Assembly: GCA_003254925.1 (NCBI GenBank) | Contig: QANZ01028368.1 | Location: forward strand, 158,266 to 222,265 | Reading direction: 5' to 3' | DNA length: 64,000 bases | DNA from: Chamaecrista fasciculata | Taxonomy: Eukaryota > Streptophyta > Magnoliopsida > Fabales > Fabaceae | Shown: in pieces, positions 33,002 through 43,952 of the stretch | Layout of the letters: each line of letters starts with the position of its first letter | How positions within the stretch are numbered: position 1 is the first letter of the stretch | The notes under the pieces: model-generated | What the model saw: the letters and a program-made list of their open reading frames with translations, nothing else | Told to the model about the DNA's origin: nothing | Database searches by the model: none | Made by a program: the position numbers and the translations under genes

Positions 33002-34319
33002 GGGTAAATTACAGAAAAGGGCCCTGTGGTTTGGCCCATTTTCAGATAGGGTCCTGTGGTTTAAAAAATGTCAAATAAGGGTTATGTGGTTTGCTTCGTT
33101 AACAAAAAGGGTCCTGAGGTATATTTCCGTCCAAAATTTGACGGAAATTTTGGCTAAAATGCTATTTTAAGACCCTAACTGTTAATTTTTATGTGTTTGA
33201 CTCCCTATTTGTATAAGAGGACTTTGACGCAAAAAAAAGAAAAGTTTTGTGATGAAATTTCACCCAAATTGAAGTTTCTACCTTCTACATTTTCTTCAAC
33301 AACTCGATAACAACAATCTTCAAGGAACAATACCTCGATAGTTTAGTTCTGAATCTTTCTCCAACTTGACTCGCCTCAGGCGACTTTCCCTGTCGGAAAA
33401 CTCATTCTCCGGCGAGATTCCGGCATCCATCGGATCCCTCGTAAATCTCGAGGAACTATACCTCGATAACAACAATCTTCAAGGAACAATCCCGTCTAGC
33501 TTCAACGAGCTTAAAAGCTTAAAAAGGCTCGAAATTTAGCTCAACAATCTCAACGGTGAGATTCCCGATCTGGGTTCTCTGAAAAATCTGTATTACTTAG
33601 ATATCAGTGACAACGCCGTCGCCGGAGAACGCTCTCCGGCGACGTTGCAGGAATCCTTAGACCAAATTTCACTCAGAAACAACAGTTTAAGTGGGTTTCT
33701 CACATCGGAAACATTCAAAGGTTTAAACTTTCTACAAGTTTTGGATTTAAGTTACAACATTTTCTCAGGCTCTGTTTCATCTTCCTTCTCTGCAACAATT
33801 GACACTCTCGTTCAACCATCTCTCTTCAATTGAATCGTCTCCATCATCATTGTTCATTAATCCCCGAGTGAGATGATAGCTGTGGATTTAAGCAACAATT
33901 GGATTCAAGGGATTTTGCCTTCGTTTTTGGGTTTGATGCCAAAGCTGTCAACTTTATCGCTAGAGAACAATAAATTCAGTTTGGGTGAAATTAAGCAGAA
34001 AAACTAGCCGAAGTTGTTGAAGAAAAGGTAGAAGGGAGAAACTTCAGTTTGGGTGAAATTTCATTTATTATTACAAAACTTTTCTTTTTTGCATCAAAGT
34101 CCTCTCATATAAATAGGGAGTCGAACACATAAAAATTAACCGTTAGGGTCTTAAAATAGCATTTTAGCCAAAATTTTTGTCAAATTTTGGACAGAAATAT
34201 ACATCAGGACCCTTTTTGTTAACGGAGCAAACCACATGACCCTTATTTGACACTTTTTAAACCACAGGACCCTATCTGAAAATGGGTCAAACCACAGGGC
34301 CCTTTTCTGTAATTTACCC
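33002..34319. mobile_element. Pack-MULE with an LRR gene fragment, inserted in the satellite array (1,318 bp)
   Basis: Inverted arms of about 305 bases (33002-33306 and 34010-34319) begin GGGTAAATTACAGAAAAGG and end CTTTTCTGTAATTTACCC. TTATTCTTT flanks both sides exactly (32993-33001 and 34320-34328). Removing the element and one flank restores the satellite phrase TTTATTCTTTTAAGTAAAGC. This is a clean Mutator-type insertion younger than that satellite unit. Confidence 0.93.
33346..33985 (+). pseudogene. Leucine-rich-repeat protein fragment captured in a MULE
   Basis: Plus-strand translation gives successive plant extracellular-type LRRs of about 24 residues. It reads LTRLRRLSLSENSFSGEIPA, LVNLEELYLDNNNLQGTIPS, then after an in-frame TAG (33537-33539) LNNLNGEIPD, LKNLYYLDISDNAVAG, ISLRNNSLSGFL and LQVLDLSYNIFSG. 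Further stops follow (33832 onward), then VDLSNNWIQGILPSFLGL. The consensus LxxLxLxxNxxxGxIP fits receptor-like proteins or LRR receptor kinases. No signal peptide, membrane segment or kinase is present. Several stops show it is not a working gene. Confidence 0.87.
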
Positions 34320-36045
34320 TTATTCTTTTAAGTAAAGCTTTCAAAACAAATCCCTTTGCTTTAGAAGGTGATTCTCTCTAGTTTATGGGATTTTGTTAAA
34401 ATTGTGATATTTAATTGAATTAATGCATAAGATATGCCTTGGTCCTGTGGTTTTTTTTTTTCATAGATCTTTTTAACTACGTGTAAAATACCACTTATTT
34501 TTTCGAACTTTGAATAGGTTTTGCGTGTTGATTCTTTTAAATAGAGCTTCCAAAACAAATCTCTTTACTTTGGGAGGTGATTCTCCCGAAGATACCAGAT
34601 TTTGTTCGTATTGTGACATTTAATTGAATAAACGCAAAATATCCTACGAAGCCCACGCTATTTGTACCTTTAGTTATGTTGACTCCTTAAGTTGTGCTTC
34701 CAAAACAAATCTCTTTGCTTTTTACGAGGTGATTCTGTGTAAGTTTAGAGATTTTGTTTGGTTTGTGACATTTAAAAGATCTCACACATTCATTATCGTT
34801 GAGCCCTCTATGCCTTTTTATCTTTGATTTTATTGACTACTTTACAAAGCTTCTTTGTTCTAGGAATTTGGAATAGATTATTTTTGTTTTTTCTTTCATG
34901 TAAAGCTTCCAAAACATATCCCATTGCTTTAGAAGGTGATTCTCTCATGTTTATGGGATTTTGTTTGGATTGTGATATTTGATTGAATTATTGTAAAAGA
35001 TATCTTTTCGTCGCTTAAGTTATGTTTTTCCCATAGATCTTTTTATCAACATGAAAAAGCCACTTAGTTTTTCGACTTGTGAATAGGTTTTGTGTGTGGA
35101 TTCTTTTTAAATAGAGCTTCCAAAACAGATCCCTTTACTTTGGTAGGTGATTCTCTCGAAGATACAGGATTTTTTGGATTGTGACATTTAATTGAATAAA
35201 CACATAAAATATCCTACACACCCCATGTTATTTGTACCTCCAATTTATTTATGTTGCTTCTTTAAGTGGAGCTTCCAAAACAAATCCCTTTGCTTTAGTA
35301 GGTGATTCTCTCTAGTTTATGGGGTTTTGTTAGGATTGTGATATTTAATTGAATTAACGGAAAAGATATCCCTTGGTCCCATTGACTTTTTTTCCATAAA
35401 TCTTTTTAACTACATGAAAAATGCCACTTAGTTTTTCAAATTTTGAATAGGTTGTGCATTGATTCTTTTAAATAGAGCTTCCAAAACAGATCTCTTTAGT
35501 TTAGGATGTGATTCTCTCGAAGAAAAGGGATTTTGTTCAGATTGTGACATTTAATTGATTCGAAAGATTTAATATCCTACACACCCCATGTTATTTATAC
35601 CTCTAATTTATTTATGTTGATTCTTTAAGTAGAGCTTCCAAAAAAAATCCCTTTGCTTTAAGATGTGATTCTCTCTAGTGTAAGGGATTTTGTTGAGATT
35701 GTGACATTTAAATGAAGTAACACATAAATTATCGTTGTGCCCTCTATGCCTTTTTATCTTTGATCTTATTGACTACTTGAAAGAGCCTCTTTGTTTTGGG
35801 AATTTGGAATGTATTATTTGTGTTAATTCTTTTGAGTAAATCTTCCAAAACAAATCTCATTGCTTTAGAAGGTGATTCTCTCTAGTTTATGGGATTTTGT
35901 TTGAATTGTGATATTTAATTGAATTATTGCAAAAGATATCTTTTTGTCCCTTAGGTTATTTTTTTCCATAGATCTTTTTAACAACAAGAAAAAGCCACTT
36001 AGTTTTTCGAATTTTGAATAGGTTGTGTGTTGATTGTTTTAAATG

Positions 36046-36211
36046 TAATTTTAGAACTTTTTGAACATCTAATTTGAGAATTATTAATTTTGTGAATTAG
36101 TTGAGCTTCTTCAGATCTCTTTAATTTTATGACATGGTCACTTCAAGATATGATAACGGTGTAATGTTGCATCTTAATGTGAGCTTACCTCCGCCTCCCA
36201 CTTCCTCTCTA
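36046..36211. other. Unique join between satellite array 1 and the second HDA-like segment
   Basis: Satellite similarity stops near 36045. The next about 165 bases have no counterpart before copy 1. Nothing was recognised. Confidence 0.6.
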
Positions 36212-36335
36212 TAGATGACTGACAATTGCGTTCTCATGCTATCATTTTCGAGCCTTGATATCTTTAAAGTGATTTTAGCTTTATATCTTTCTATTTTTAT
36301 GTGACATATTAACAAACTCCCCCCTCTATGGTTGA

Positions 36336-36808
36336 TAGTGGTTAGCACGAGCTGGGTTAGGTTGAGGTTGGAGTACATCAATCTGCAGGTTGAGTTGAGT
36401 TGGACTTGCGGGTTGAGTTTGGTTGGCCTAGTGGTTGAGCTCACTAGGTCGCTTAAGCAAGGTCGGGGGTTCGAATCCGGCCTTGTGTATGCAGCAACCA
36501 ATTGGCTAGCGGTAGACCCTTAAATGGAGCACCGTTCCGCGAAGGATTAGTCCTTGGCCCTTCGGGCTGGGGGATACCTTGGGAAACCAAAAAAAAATAT
36601 ATATATACACCATAAGTCATAACATATGTAAATGTAATACAAATATGTAATTATGTAAATTTTAAAGCCAAAATATCTTATTTATAAAGAACTAACAATA
36701 TAAATATATAAAAAAACATACAAAATTTATATAAAAATATATCAACATATATAAAAAGTAAATAAAAAAATATAAATGCGGCCTCGCGGGTTGGGTTGCT
36801 CACCTCTA
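36336..36808. mobile_element. hAT-like MITE (473 bp) inserted in HDA-like intron copy 2
   Basis: TAGTGGTTAGCA at the left mirrors TGCTCACCTCTA at the right (10 of 12 bases). GTTGA flanks both sides (36331-36335 and 36809-36813). Copy 1 has the uninterrupted site ATGGTTGACACCCGC (about 27138-27152), proving the insertion and its limits. GGGTTGGGTT-type subterminal repeats are present. The 5-bp duplication is short for hAT (usually 8), so the superfamily is tentative. A SINE is nested inside. Confidence 0.8.
36421..36597 (+). mobile_element. tRNA-derived SINE nested in the hAT-like element
   Basis: GGCCTAGTGGTTGAG is a good Pol III A box and GGTTCGAATCC (36469-36479) a good B box, spaced as in a tRNA. 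A tRNA-unrelated body follows (GGTAGACCCTTAAATGGAGC and GGCCCTTCGGGCTGGG), then CCTTGGGAAACC and an A-rich tail at 36589-36598. The tRNA-like head does not form a complete tRNA gene. Confidence 0.85.
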
Positions 36809-36978
36809 GTTGACACCCGCTAGATGATCTTGTAGAAGACTGACCTGTATTTGACAACTAATTTGAATTTTATCAAATTTATGCTGGCGGATCTATAGGT
36901 AATACGTTTATCATGGGATTCTAATATACTCTGGTCGTGCCCAATTTTTCATATGTACTGACTAACATCTTCCTCTAG

Positions 36979-37202
36979 ATGCTGCATGTCGATTAAACAA
37001 TCAACTTTGTGATATTGCTAAAAATTGGGTTGGTGGACTACACCATGGTAAGAAATGCGAGGCATCTGGATTTTGTTACATCAATGACTTGGTTTAGGGA
37101 TTTTAGAGCTTCTAAAATATCATGCTCGGGTTTTAATTTGTATATTGATATAGATGTGCATCATGGAGATGGGGTAGAGGAAGCCTTCTACTTCACTGAC
37201 AG
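36979..37202 (+). pseudogene. Histone deacetylase (HDA9-like) exon, copy 2, frameshifted
   Basis: Same exon as at 27309-27527, between TCTAG and GTAAGG. It reads [34 protein letters not shown], then fails: one T is missing (GGTTTAGGGATTTTAG) and five bases (AATTT) are inserted before [20 protein letters not shown]. The second catalytic-region residue Ala after HH is Gly here. The damage differs from copy 1, so the two decayed independently after duplication. Confidence 0.88.
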
Positions 37203-37544
37203 GTAAGGATGTTTCTTATATCTTATTAATCAATGGGGCTTGTTCTAATTCTAACTGCAATATATATATATATATATAGCAATGCTTCTAAATTTCTCAA
37301 CTGTTAAAAGTTATATTAAGATTGGCTACTTAGCTCGTGTTTTGGTGTTAGGATACTAGCTATAGCCAAGGAATTTTTGATCTCATGATGGACTTGCCAT
37401 GGCTTTAGACTGTAGGTATGTAAAAATTTTTTGCACTCACTGTGTTGATAAAAATGTGGTGTCAAATAAATTGTTAGTTTTGTGCGTGTGTTTTCTTTAA
37501 TTAAATTGAACAGTTTTCAGCATATTAAATCTTTCAGTACCATT
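37203..37544. other. Intron-derived flank of HDA-like copy 2
   Basis: Matches the flank of copy 1 to about 37436, then continues into sequence without satellite up to the N run. A (TA)n run lies at 37260-37279. Confidence 0.7.
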
Positions 37545-38186
37545 NNNNNNNNNNNNNNNNNNNNNNNNNNNNNNNNNNNNNNNNNNNNNNNNNNNNNNNN
37601 NNNNNNNNNNNNNNNNNNNNNNNNNNNNNNNNNNNNNNNNNNNNNNNNNNNNNNNNNNNNNNNNNNNNNNNNNNNNNNNNNNNNNNNNNNNNNNNNNNNN
37701 NNNNNNNNNNNNNNNNNNNNNNNNNNNNNNNNNNNNNNNNNNNNNNNNNNNNNNNNNNNNNNNNNNNNNNNNNNNNNNNNNNNNNNNNNNNNNNNNNNNN
37801 NNNNNNNNNNNNNNNNNNNNNNNNNNNNNNNNNNNNNNNNNNNNNNNNNNNNNNNNNNNNNNNNNNNNNNNNNNNNNNNNNNNNNNNNNNNNNNNNNNNN
37901 NNNNNNNNNNNNNNNNNNNNNNNNNNNNNNNNNNNNNNNNNNNNNNNNNNNNNNNNNNNNNNNNNNNNNNNNNNNNNNNNNNNNNNNNNNNNNNNNNNNN
38001 NNNNNNNNNNNNNNNNNNNNNNNNNNNNNNNNNNNNNNNNNNNNNNNNNNNNNNNNNNNNNNNNNNNNNNNNNNNNNNNNNNNNNNNNNNNNNNNNNNNN
38101 NNNNNNNNNNNNNNNNNNNNNNNNNNNNNNNNNNNNNNNNNNNNNNNNNNNNNNNNNNNNNNNNNNNNNNNNNNNNNNNNNNNNNN
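37545..38186. other. Assembly gap (N run)
   Basis: 642 unknown bases. Satellite DNA resumes directly after it, so the start of array 2 is hidden here. Confidence 0.99.
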
Positions 38187-40315
38187 CTTTGTTCTTGGAA
38201 TTTGGAATAGGTTATTTGTGTTTATTCTTTTAAGTAAAGCTTTCAAAACAAATCTCATTGCTTTAGAAGGTAATTCTCTCTAGTTTACGGGATTTAGTTA
38301 AGATTGTGTGATCTTTAATTGAATTAACGCAAAAGATATCCTTTCGTCCCTTAGGTTTTTCTTTTTTCCATAGATCTTTTTAACTACATGAAAAAGCCCC
38401 ATAGTCTTTCGAATTTTGAATAGATTTTGTGTCTTGATTCTTTTAAATAGAGCTTCCAAAACAAATCCCTTCTAGAAGATAGAAGATATAAGGGATTTTG
38501 TTCGGATTGTGACATTTAATTGAATAAACACGTATAATATCCTACAAATCCCATGCTATTTATACCGCTAATTTATGTATGTTAATTCTTTAAGTAGAGC
38601 TTTCGAATCAAATCCCTTTGCATTAGGAGGTGATTCTCTTTAGGTTAAGGGATTTAGTTTGAATTGTAACACATAAATTATCGTTGAGTCCTCTAGGCTT
38701 TTTTTCTATTCGCTCTTATTGACTACTTGAAAAAACCTTTGTTTTTGGAATTTGTAATAGGTTATTTATGTTTTATTCTTTTAAGTAAAGCTTCCAAATC
38801 AAATCCCTTTGCTTTACTTAGTGATTCTCTTTAGTTTATGAGACTTTGTTTGGACTGTGATATTTAATTGAATTAACGCAAAAGTTATTTTTTTGCCTCT
38901 AGGTGTTTTTTTTTCATAGATCTTTTCTACAACATGAAGTGAAATTTGAATAGGTTTTTTGTGTTGATTCTTTTAAATAGAGCTTCCAAAACAAATCCCT
39001 TTACTTTTGGAGGTGATTCTTTCGAATAGCAGGGATTTTATTCGGATTGTGACATTTAATTGGATAAACAAATAAAATATCTTACACTCCCCATGTTATT
39101 TATACCATTAATTTGTTTATGTGGATTCTTTAAGTAGAGCTTCCAAAACAAATCTCTTTGCTTTAGGAGGTGAATCTCTCTAGGGTAAGGGGTTTTGTTT
39201 GGATTGTGACATTTAAATGAATTAACACGTAAGTTATCGTTGAGTGTTCTAGGCCTTTTTATCTTTGATATTGTTGACTACTTTAAACAGCCTCTTTTTT
39301 CTAGGAATTTTAAATAGGTTATTTGTGTTTATTCTTTTAAGTAAAGCTTCCAAAAAAAAAATCCTTTTGCTTTAGAAGGTGATTCTCTTTAGTTTATGGG
39401 ACTTTGTTTGGACTGGGATATTTAATTGAATTAACGCAATCCTTTCGCCCTTTAGGCTATTTTTTTCCATAGATCTTTTTAACAACATGAAATAAATTTT
39501 GAATAAGTTTTGTGCGTTGATTCTTTTAAAAAGAGCTTCTCAAAACAAATCCCTTTACTTTTGGAGGTGATTCTCTCAAATAGAAGGGATTTTGTTCGGA
39601 TTGTGACATTTAATTGAATAAACGGATAAAATATCCTACACACCCCAGGTTTTTTATACCTTTAATTTGTTTATGGGGATTCTTTAAGTAAAGCTTCCAA
39701 AACTAATCCCTTTGCTTTAGGAGGTGATTCTCTCAAGGGTAAGGGATTTTGTTTGGAATGTGACATTTAAATGAATTTACACATAAATTATCGTTGAGTC
39801 CTCTAGCCCTTTATATCCTTTGATCTTGTTGACTACTTGAAAAAGCCTCTTGGTTGTAGGAATTTGGAAAAAGTAATGTGTTTATTCTTTTAAGTAAAGC
39901 TTCCAAAACAAATCACTTTGCTTTAGAAGGTGATTCTTTCCCGTTTATGGGATTTAGTTAGAATTGTGATATTTAATTGAATTAATGCAAAAGTTATCCT
40001 TTCGTCCTTTAGGTTTTTTTTTCCATACATCTTTTTAACTACATGAAAAAGCCCCCTAGTCTTTCGAATTTCAAATAGATTTTGTCTCTTGATTCTTTTA
40101 AATAGAGCTTCCAAAAAGATCCCTTTACTTTTGAAGGTGATTCACTAGAACATATAAGGGATTTCATTCGGATTGTGACATTTAATTGAATAAACACATA
40201 TAATATCCTACAGACCTCATGCTATTTATACCTCTAATTTTTGTATGTTGATTCTTTAAGTAGAGCTTTCGAATAAAATCCATTTGCTTTAGGAGGTGAT
40301 TCTAGTTAAGGGATT
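38187..40315. repeat. Satellite array 2, diverged
   Basis: Same monomers as array 1 (GTAAAGCTTCCAAAACAAAT, GGTGATTCTCT, GGATTGTGACATTTAATTGA) but with more point changes and indels and a looser period. Ends at about 40315 (GATTCTAGTTAAGGGATTAAA). The higher divergence suggests it has not shared the recent amplification seen in array 1. Confidence 0.88.
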
Positions 40316-41789
40316 AAACATCCCCTTTTCCTCCCTCATGTTCTTCTCCAATCTCTTCATTTCTCCTTCCCTTTTCATTGCCAAACAAGCTCTTAGTGCA
40401 ATAGTGTCTTTACAATTAGGCCAAGCCCAACATCTGTTGAGGAGATTTGGGACAAAAGTGTCAATTTTTGGATCATGCTCATCGTCATCTTCCAACGTCA
40501 TACAGTAGAAAAAGGTATGTTTTAAAAAGAAAAAGATCCGATAGATTGAGAGATTAATTTTTAATCTAACATGGAATCAAAATCAAATCGGAATCATCCA
40601 CACGAAATTGAATTCACCCTTTTGTTCGATTACAAATCAAAATTGAAAAAGAAACATTGTGAAAAATCAGTTTTGTTTTGACTTTTCAATCCTCATTAAT
40701 GGAAAAAATCAATATCTAAGGCTATAAGCTGGGGAGAAAATCAGAGATTAAGGGACAACTGGGAAGGGATTAGCCAGGAGAAGAGGAATTTGAAAGGGAT
40801 TTTAGAGGAGTTCGAGAGAGCACAAACTTGCATTTTCTCGATTCCTTCTTAATGTTTTTTTTTTAATTATTATTTGATTGTTTTACGTTTGTTGGGGTTG
40901 ACTCTGAGGAGTTCATGGAGTAAAGATAAACGAACAATGAAGATGTTTCCTCTAAATGCATTCGAACAATGGAGCTCAAATAGAGACTAAAGTGAACATA
41001 ATACAAACTTCGAGGGGTGGGTGCAAAAGCATCACCCTTCCCAACCATCATATCAGCAATTTTTTTTTGTCTTTGAGATGTGTGCGCTCGCTCTTATCAA
41101 TTTGTTATGGTAAATAGTCTTTAGATTTTTTTTTGAGTGATACATTTGATAATCGGGCTGGACAAAACCCACTAGAAAAAATAGGAAAAAAAATAGTTTC
41201 ATATTTTTTCATTCCAACTCCCAAAATGATTTTCACCAATGAATGGACCTGTCTCTCTCAAGTTGTGGTCAGACTATCTAGTTTGATCTTGTCCAAATAG
41301 TACTGAAATCGGACCTTCTAAATTTGAATCTTTGGAGTTCTTTGCATTTGGTGAATTTTTGACTGTTCAATTTTATCTTCTCCATTATGATCTTGACACA
41401 TAACGGCCTAATTTACAAAACGCACTGTTTTATCAAATGAAACGACAATATTGAGTTGCCGCCACTTTGGGATGATAAATCCTACCACTTTGTCGAATGT
41501 TTAAGCCAAAAGGACAGCCGCTTTACACATTAAGTGTGGAATCCAAGAAAACTGATTTTCTGTGATTGTTTTTGGTCAATGCAAGGAAATCTTTGCAAGC
41601 ATGTCATCAAGATAAATATGATTTGTGAAAATCTTCAAGGTGTTCTGGATTTCCTTGCATTGACCAATTGATAAATATGTGGAGAAAACCAATTGATGAT
41701 TCAGTTGTTCTGGATTTGTCAGTGGCTTGGACTCATCATATTCTACATCAAATCCAAAAATTTGTGGAACTTAATAATTAAGTGCTTTT
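40316..41789. other. Unassigned spacer
   Basis: 40316-40515 has a modest open frame on each strand with ordinary composition (minus strand CWAWPNCKD...LRACLAMKREG), but no family was recognised. 41499-41627 is the first copy of a direct repeat (partner 42593-42717). The rest shows no gene or element ends. Confidence 0.5.
41499..41627. repeat. Direct repeat pair, first copy (second at 42593-42717)
   Basis: TTTAAGCCAAAAGGACAGCC through GTGGAATCCAAGAAAACTGA to CATCAAGATAAATATGATT is repeated at 42593-42717 with only a few changes. At the second site the last about 45 bases (GTTTTTGGTCAATGCAAGG) are repeated once more in tandem. Confidence 0.85.
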
Positions 41790-42165
41790 TTGGGAGCACT
41801 CAAGCCAATCTCATCCAAGTGACTTGATGAGATGATGTTGAGATGATGTATTGGTGTTTGGGTGATTTTAGAGAAAATGATGTTAAATAGGGTGTGGAAT
41901 TATATAAAATGGTATGTAATGATTGTGGTTAGGTGAAATAGGTTGTTGGATTTATTTATTTTGTATAGGGGTATAAATGGTAAGAAATAATGAAATGAGA
42001 TTGAGATATTAAAATGAGATGAGATGAGATGATAGGTGTTTGGTGGTAGGTTGGATGAGATGATGTTGAGATTAGATGCTCTTGAATAGCGTGAGGATGA
42101 GATATTTTTGGATGAAGGTTTTTGGGTCAATCCATTTGGATGAGATGATGGGCCAAAGTGAAAAT
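41790..42165. repeat. Dispersed repeat, copy 2 (partner at 25043-25480)
   Basis: Near-identical to 25060-25460 including TGTATTGGTGTTTGGGTGAT and the GAGATGATGGGCC end. It lacks the extra GATGAGATGTTGTTGTAA piece of copy 1. Confidence 0.7.
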
Positions 42166-42257
42166 AACATGAAAATTATTATAGATTACAATTTGGTCCA
42201 TAAATTTGTATTGGTCCAATTAATCAATCCCTAATATGTGTAAATGATAAGTCGGGG

Positions 42258-42420
42258 CCAGTGTTGTCATAACCGAATCGGACAAAGACTCGGACAAGTG
42301 TTCGGTTCACGGTCTGATCGGTTGAACCGGTCGGACCGGATATTTGGACCGGATGACGCAATAAATAATTATTTTTAATATATTAAATATAAACCCTCTA
42401 TATTTTTTTTGGGGTCTAAG
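42258..42420. mobile_element. hAT-type MITE left end (remnant)
   Basis: CAGTGTTGTCATAACCGAAT followed by CGGTTGAACCGGTCGG and GGACCGGATGACGC matches the left part of the elements at 16408 and 56800. The right end was not found. Confidence 0.55.
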
Positions 42421-43405
42421 AGATGTAACACCCCAATTGTTGAAGAAGGACCTTTTTTATAGATAATAGAGTTTAAGAGGCATAAAATAATTATGGAAGT
42501 ATTTACAAGGAGACTTTAGAAGGATATAACTAATGAATGATAAAATAGATGAAAAAAGATGTAAAAGTATGAAAGAGAATCTTTGCAAGAGTGTTTAAGT
42601 CAAAAGGACAGCCACTTTACACATTAAGTGTGGAATCCAAGAAAACTGATTTTCTGTGATTGTTTTTGGTCAATGCAAGGAAATCTTTGCAAGCATGTCA
42701 TCAAGATAAATATGATTGTTTTTGGTCAATGCAAGGAAATCTTTGCAAGCAGCCATGGCTTAATTATTAATTCTATATGTTAAGAAGAAGAAGAAGAAGA
42801 ATGTGATATGAGCATGTAAACTCCTAAAATGTGTCCCATATTTATTCACGAAAAAGCTAGCTAGCATGCATGAGATGATGATGAGAGTGCTAGCTAGTGG
42901 GGGCCATGGGGACTATTCAATTGTTCTTTCTAGTTATATATCTTCTCAACATGCCAAGTTGATCTAATTCACTATTAATTATTCAACGTTTTCTCGTATA
43001 AGAAAATTCATATTTGGTTTTATCACATTTATTAATAAACGAAGAAAAATCATATTTGAAAGGTTGGCGGGTGAGACATGACGCATCAGATATAATGAAT
43101 TAATTTTAGGGTTATTAGATTGTTATTGATATATATCTGTATTTTGACAATTCGATCACATAGCTGCAGTTTTGGATTCTATTTAATCCTTATACCTTAC
43201 ATGCATGGGGACCCCAAATTAACTAAACATTTAAAAAATAATTATTTTCTTTTTATATTTCAGTTATAAAATATACAAAATTTTCAATACTTTAGTACTT
43301 ATTATGCGAAAGATCATTTGAACTATGAGAATTAATGACAAAAAACAAAATTCTAGTTTTTTTTTTTTAAAAAAATCAAATCCCGATTGATCATTTTTTG
43401 TTGAG

Positions 43406-43459
<54 letters not shown>

Positions 43460-43475
43460 TCAAAACGAGAGTGAG
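42421..43475. other. Spacer with direct repeat copy and an (ATT)n microsatellite
   Basis: Holds the direct-repeat copy at 42593-42717 and (ATT)n with about 18 units at 43406-43459, ending just before the TRIM element. No gene was recognised. Confidence 0.7.
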
Positions 43476-43904
43476 TGATACGAGTCCCACATCAGATAGT
43501 TAGTTGAAGATAAAACACTATAGAAGGCCTTAGGCTCTCTAACTTCAATAGCTAGCTTTCGGGGTGTGGTTCTCCTAAGGGTTTATACTCGTATCAATTG
43601 GTGCTTTCGTTGAGAGCTGACCGACACGGAGAGGGCGACCTATAGGCTGGATTAAGGTACGATGCGTCGTGCCGAATACTGAAAGTTGTATGGAGCCGTC
43701 AAAAGTGGAAAGGGCTATCAATGGACCAGTGTCAATAGTGTGGGCCACCGTGGACGTTGGCTTTCGAAGGGGTATGTAATGATACGAGTCCTACATCGGG
43801 TAGTTAGCTGAAGGTACGTAAAACACTATATAAGACCTTAGGCTCTCCAACTTCAACAGTTAGCTTTTGGGATATGATTCTTCTAAAGGCTTATACTCGT
43901 ATTA
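43476..43904 (+). mobile_element. Complete TRIM (terminal-repeat retrotransposon in miniature), 429 bp
   Basis: LTR 1 is 43476-43596 (TGATACGAGTCCCACATC to TATACTCGTATCA) and LTR 2 is 43780-43904 (TGATACGAGTCCTACATCGG to ACTCGTATTA). A primer-binding-like TTGGTGCTTTCGTTGAGAGC starts two bases after LTR 1, and a purine-rich CGAAGGGG lies just before LTR 2. GTGAG flanks both sides (43471-43475 and 43905-43909). The 183-base interior has no coding capacity, as is typical of TRIMs. The two LTRs differ at many positions, so the insertion is not recent. Confidence 0.9.
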
Positions 43905-43952
43905 GTGAGCTAATAACAAAATTGAAGAAATTTTTTGATAGTTTAAAAAAAT

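Larger units (their letters stand above)
27850..36045. repeat. Satellite array 1: about 573-bp higher-order repeat of three related monomers
   Basis: The core CAAATCCCTTTGCTTTAGAA plus GGTGATTCTCTC and GGATTTTGTTNGGATTGTGA recurs throughout. Copies with the 'TTTAGAAGG' version start at 28010, 28581, 29155, 29729, 30302, 30879, 31453, 32023 and 32581, spaced 558-577 bases. Within each period lie two further versions ('TACTTTGGGAGG' with TCTCGAAGATACGGG, and 'TGCTTTTTATGAGG' with AAAAGAACTCAC), about 209, 157 and 207 bases apart. After 32581 the order degrades, with a partly deleted monomer before the MULE at 33002-34319 and a missing one near 35281. Small open frames on the minus strand repeat with the period and are not genes. 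Confidence 0.92.

Noticed and set aside
28023..34558. Series of 62-67-codon minus-strand open frames beginning MFWKLYLKEST
   Set aside because: They recur exactly with the satellite period, vary in step with it and contain no family signature; they are by-products of the tandem repeat.
36421..36482. Candidate tRNA gene with good A and B boxes
   Set aside because: No complete cloverleaf or acceptor pairing, and a SINE body with poly(A) follows.
27850..40315. CRISPR-like array
   Set aside because: Units are long, contiguous and without unique spacers, in a plant nuclear context; this is satellite DNA.
25194..42130. Similar 76-codon minus-strand open frames at 25194-25424 and 41900-42130
   Set aside because: They lie inside two copies of the same dispersed repeat; similarity reflects repeat copying, and composition is low-complexity Ser/Asn/Ile.
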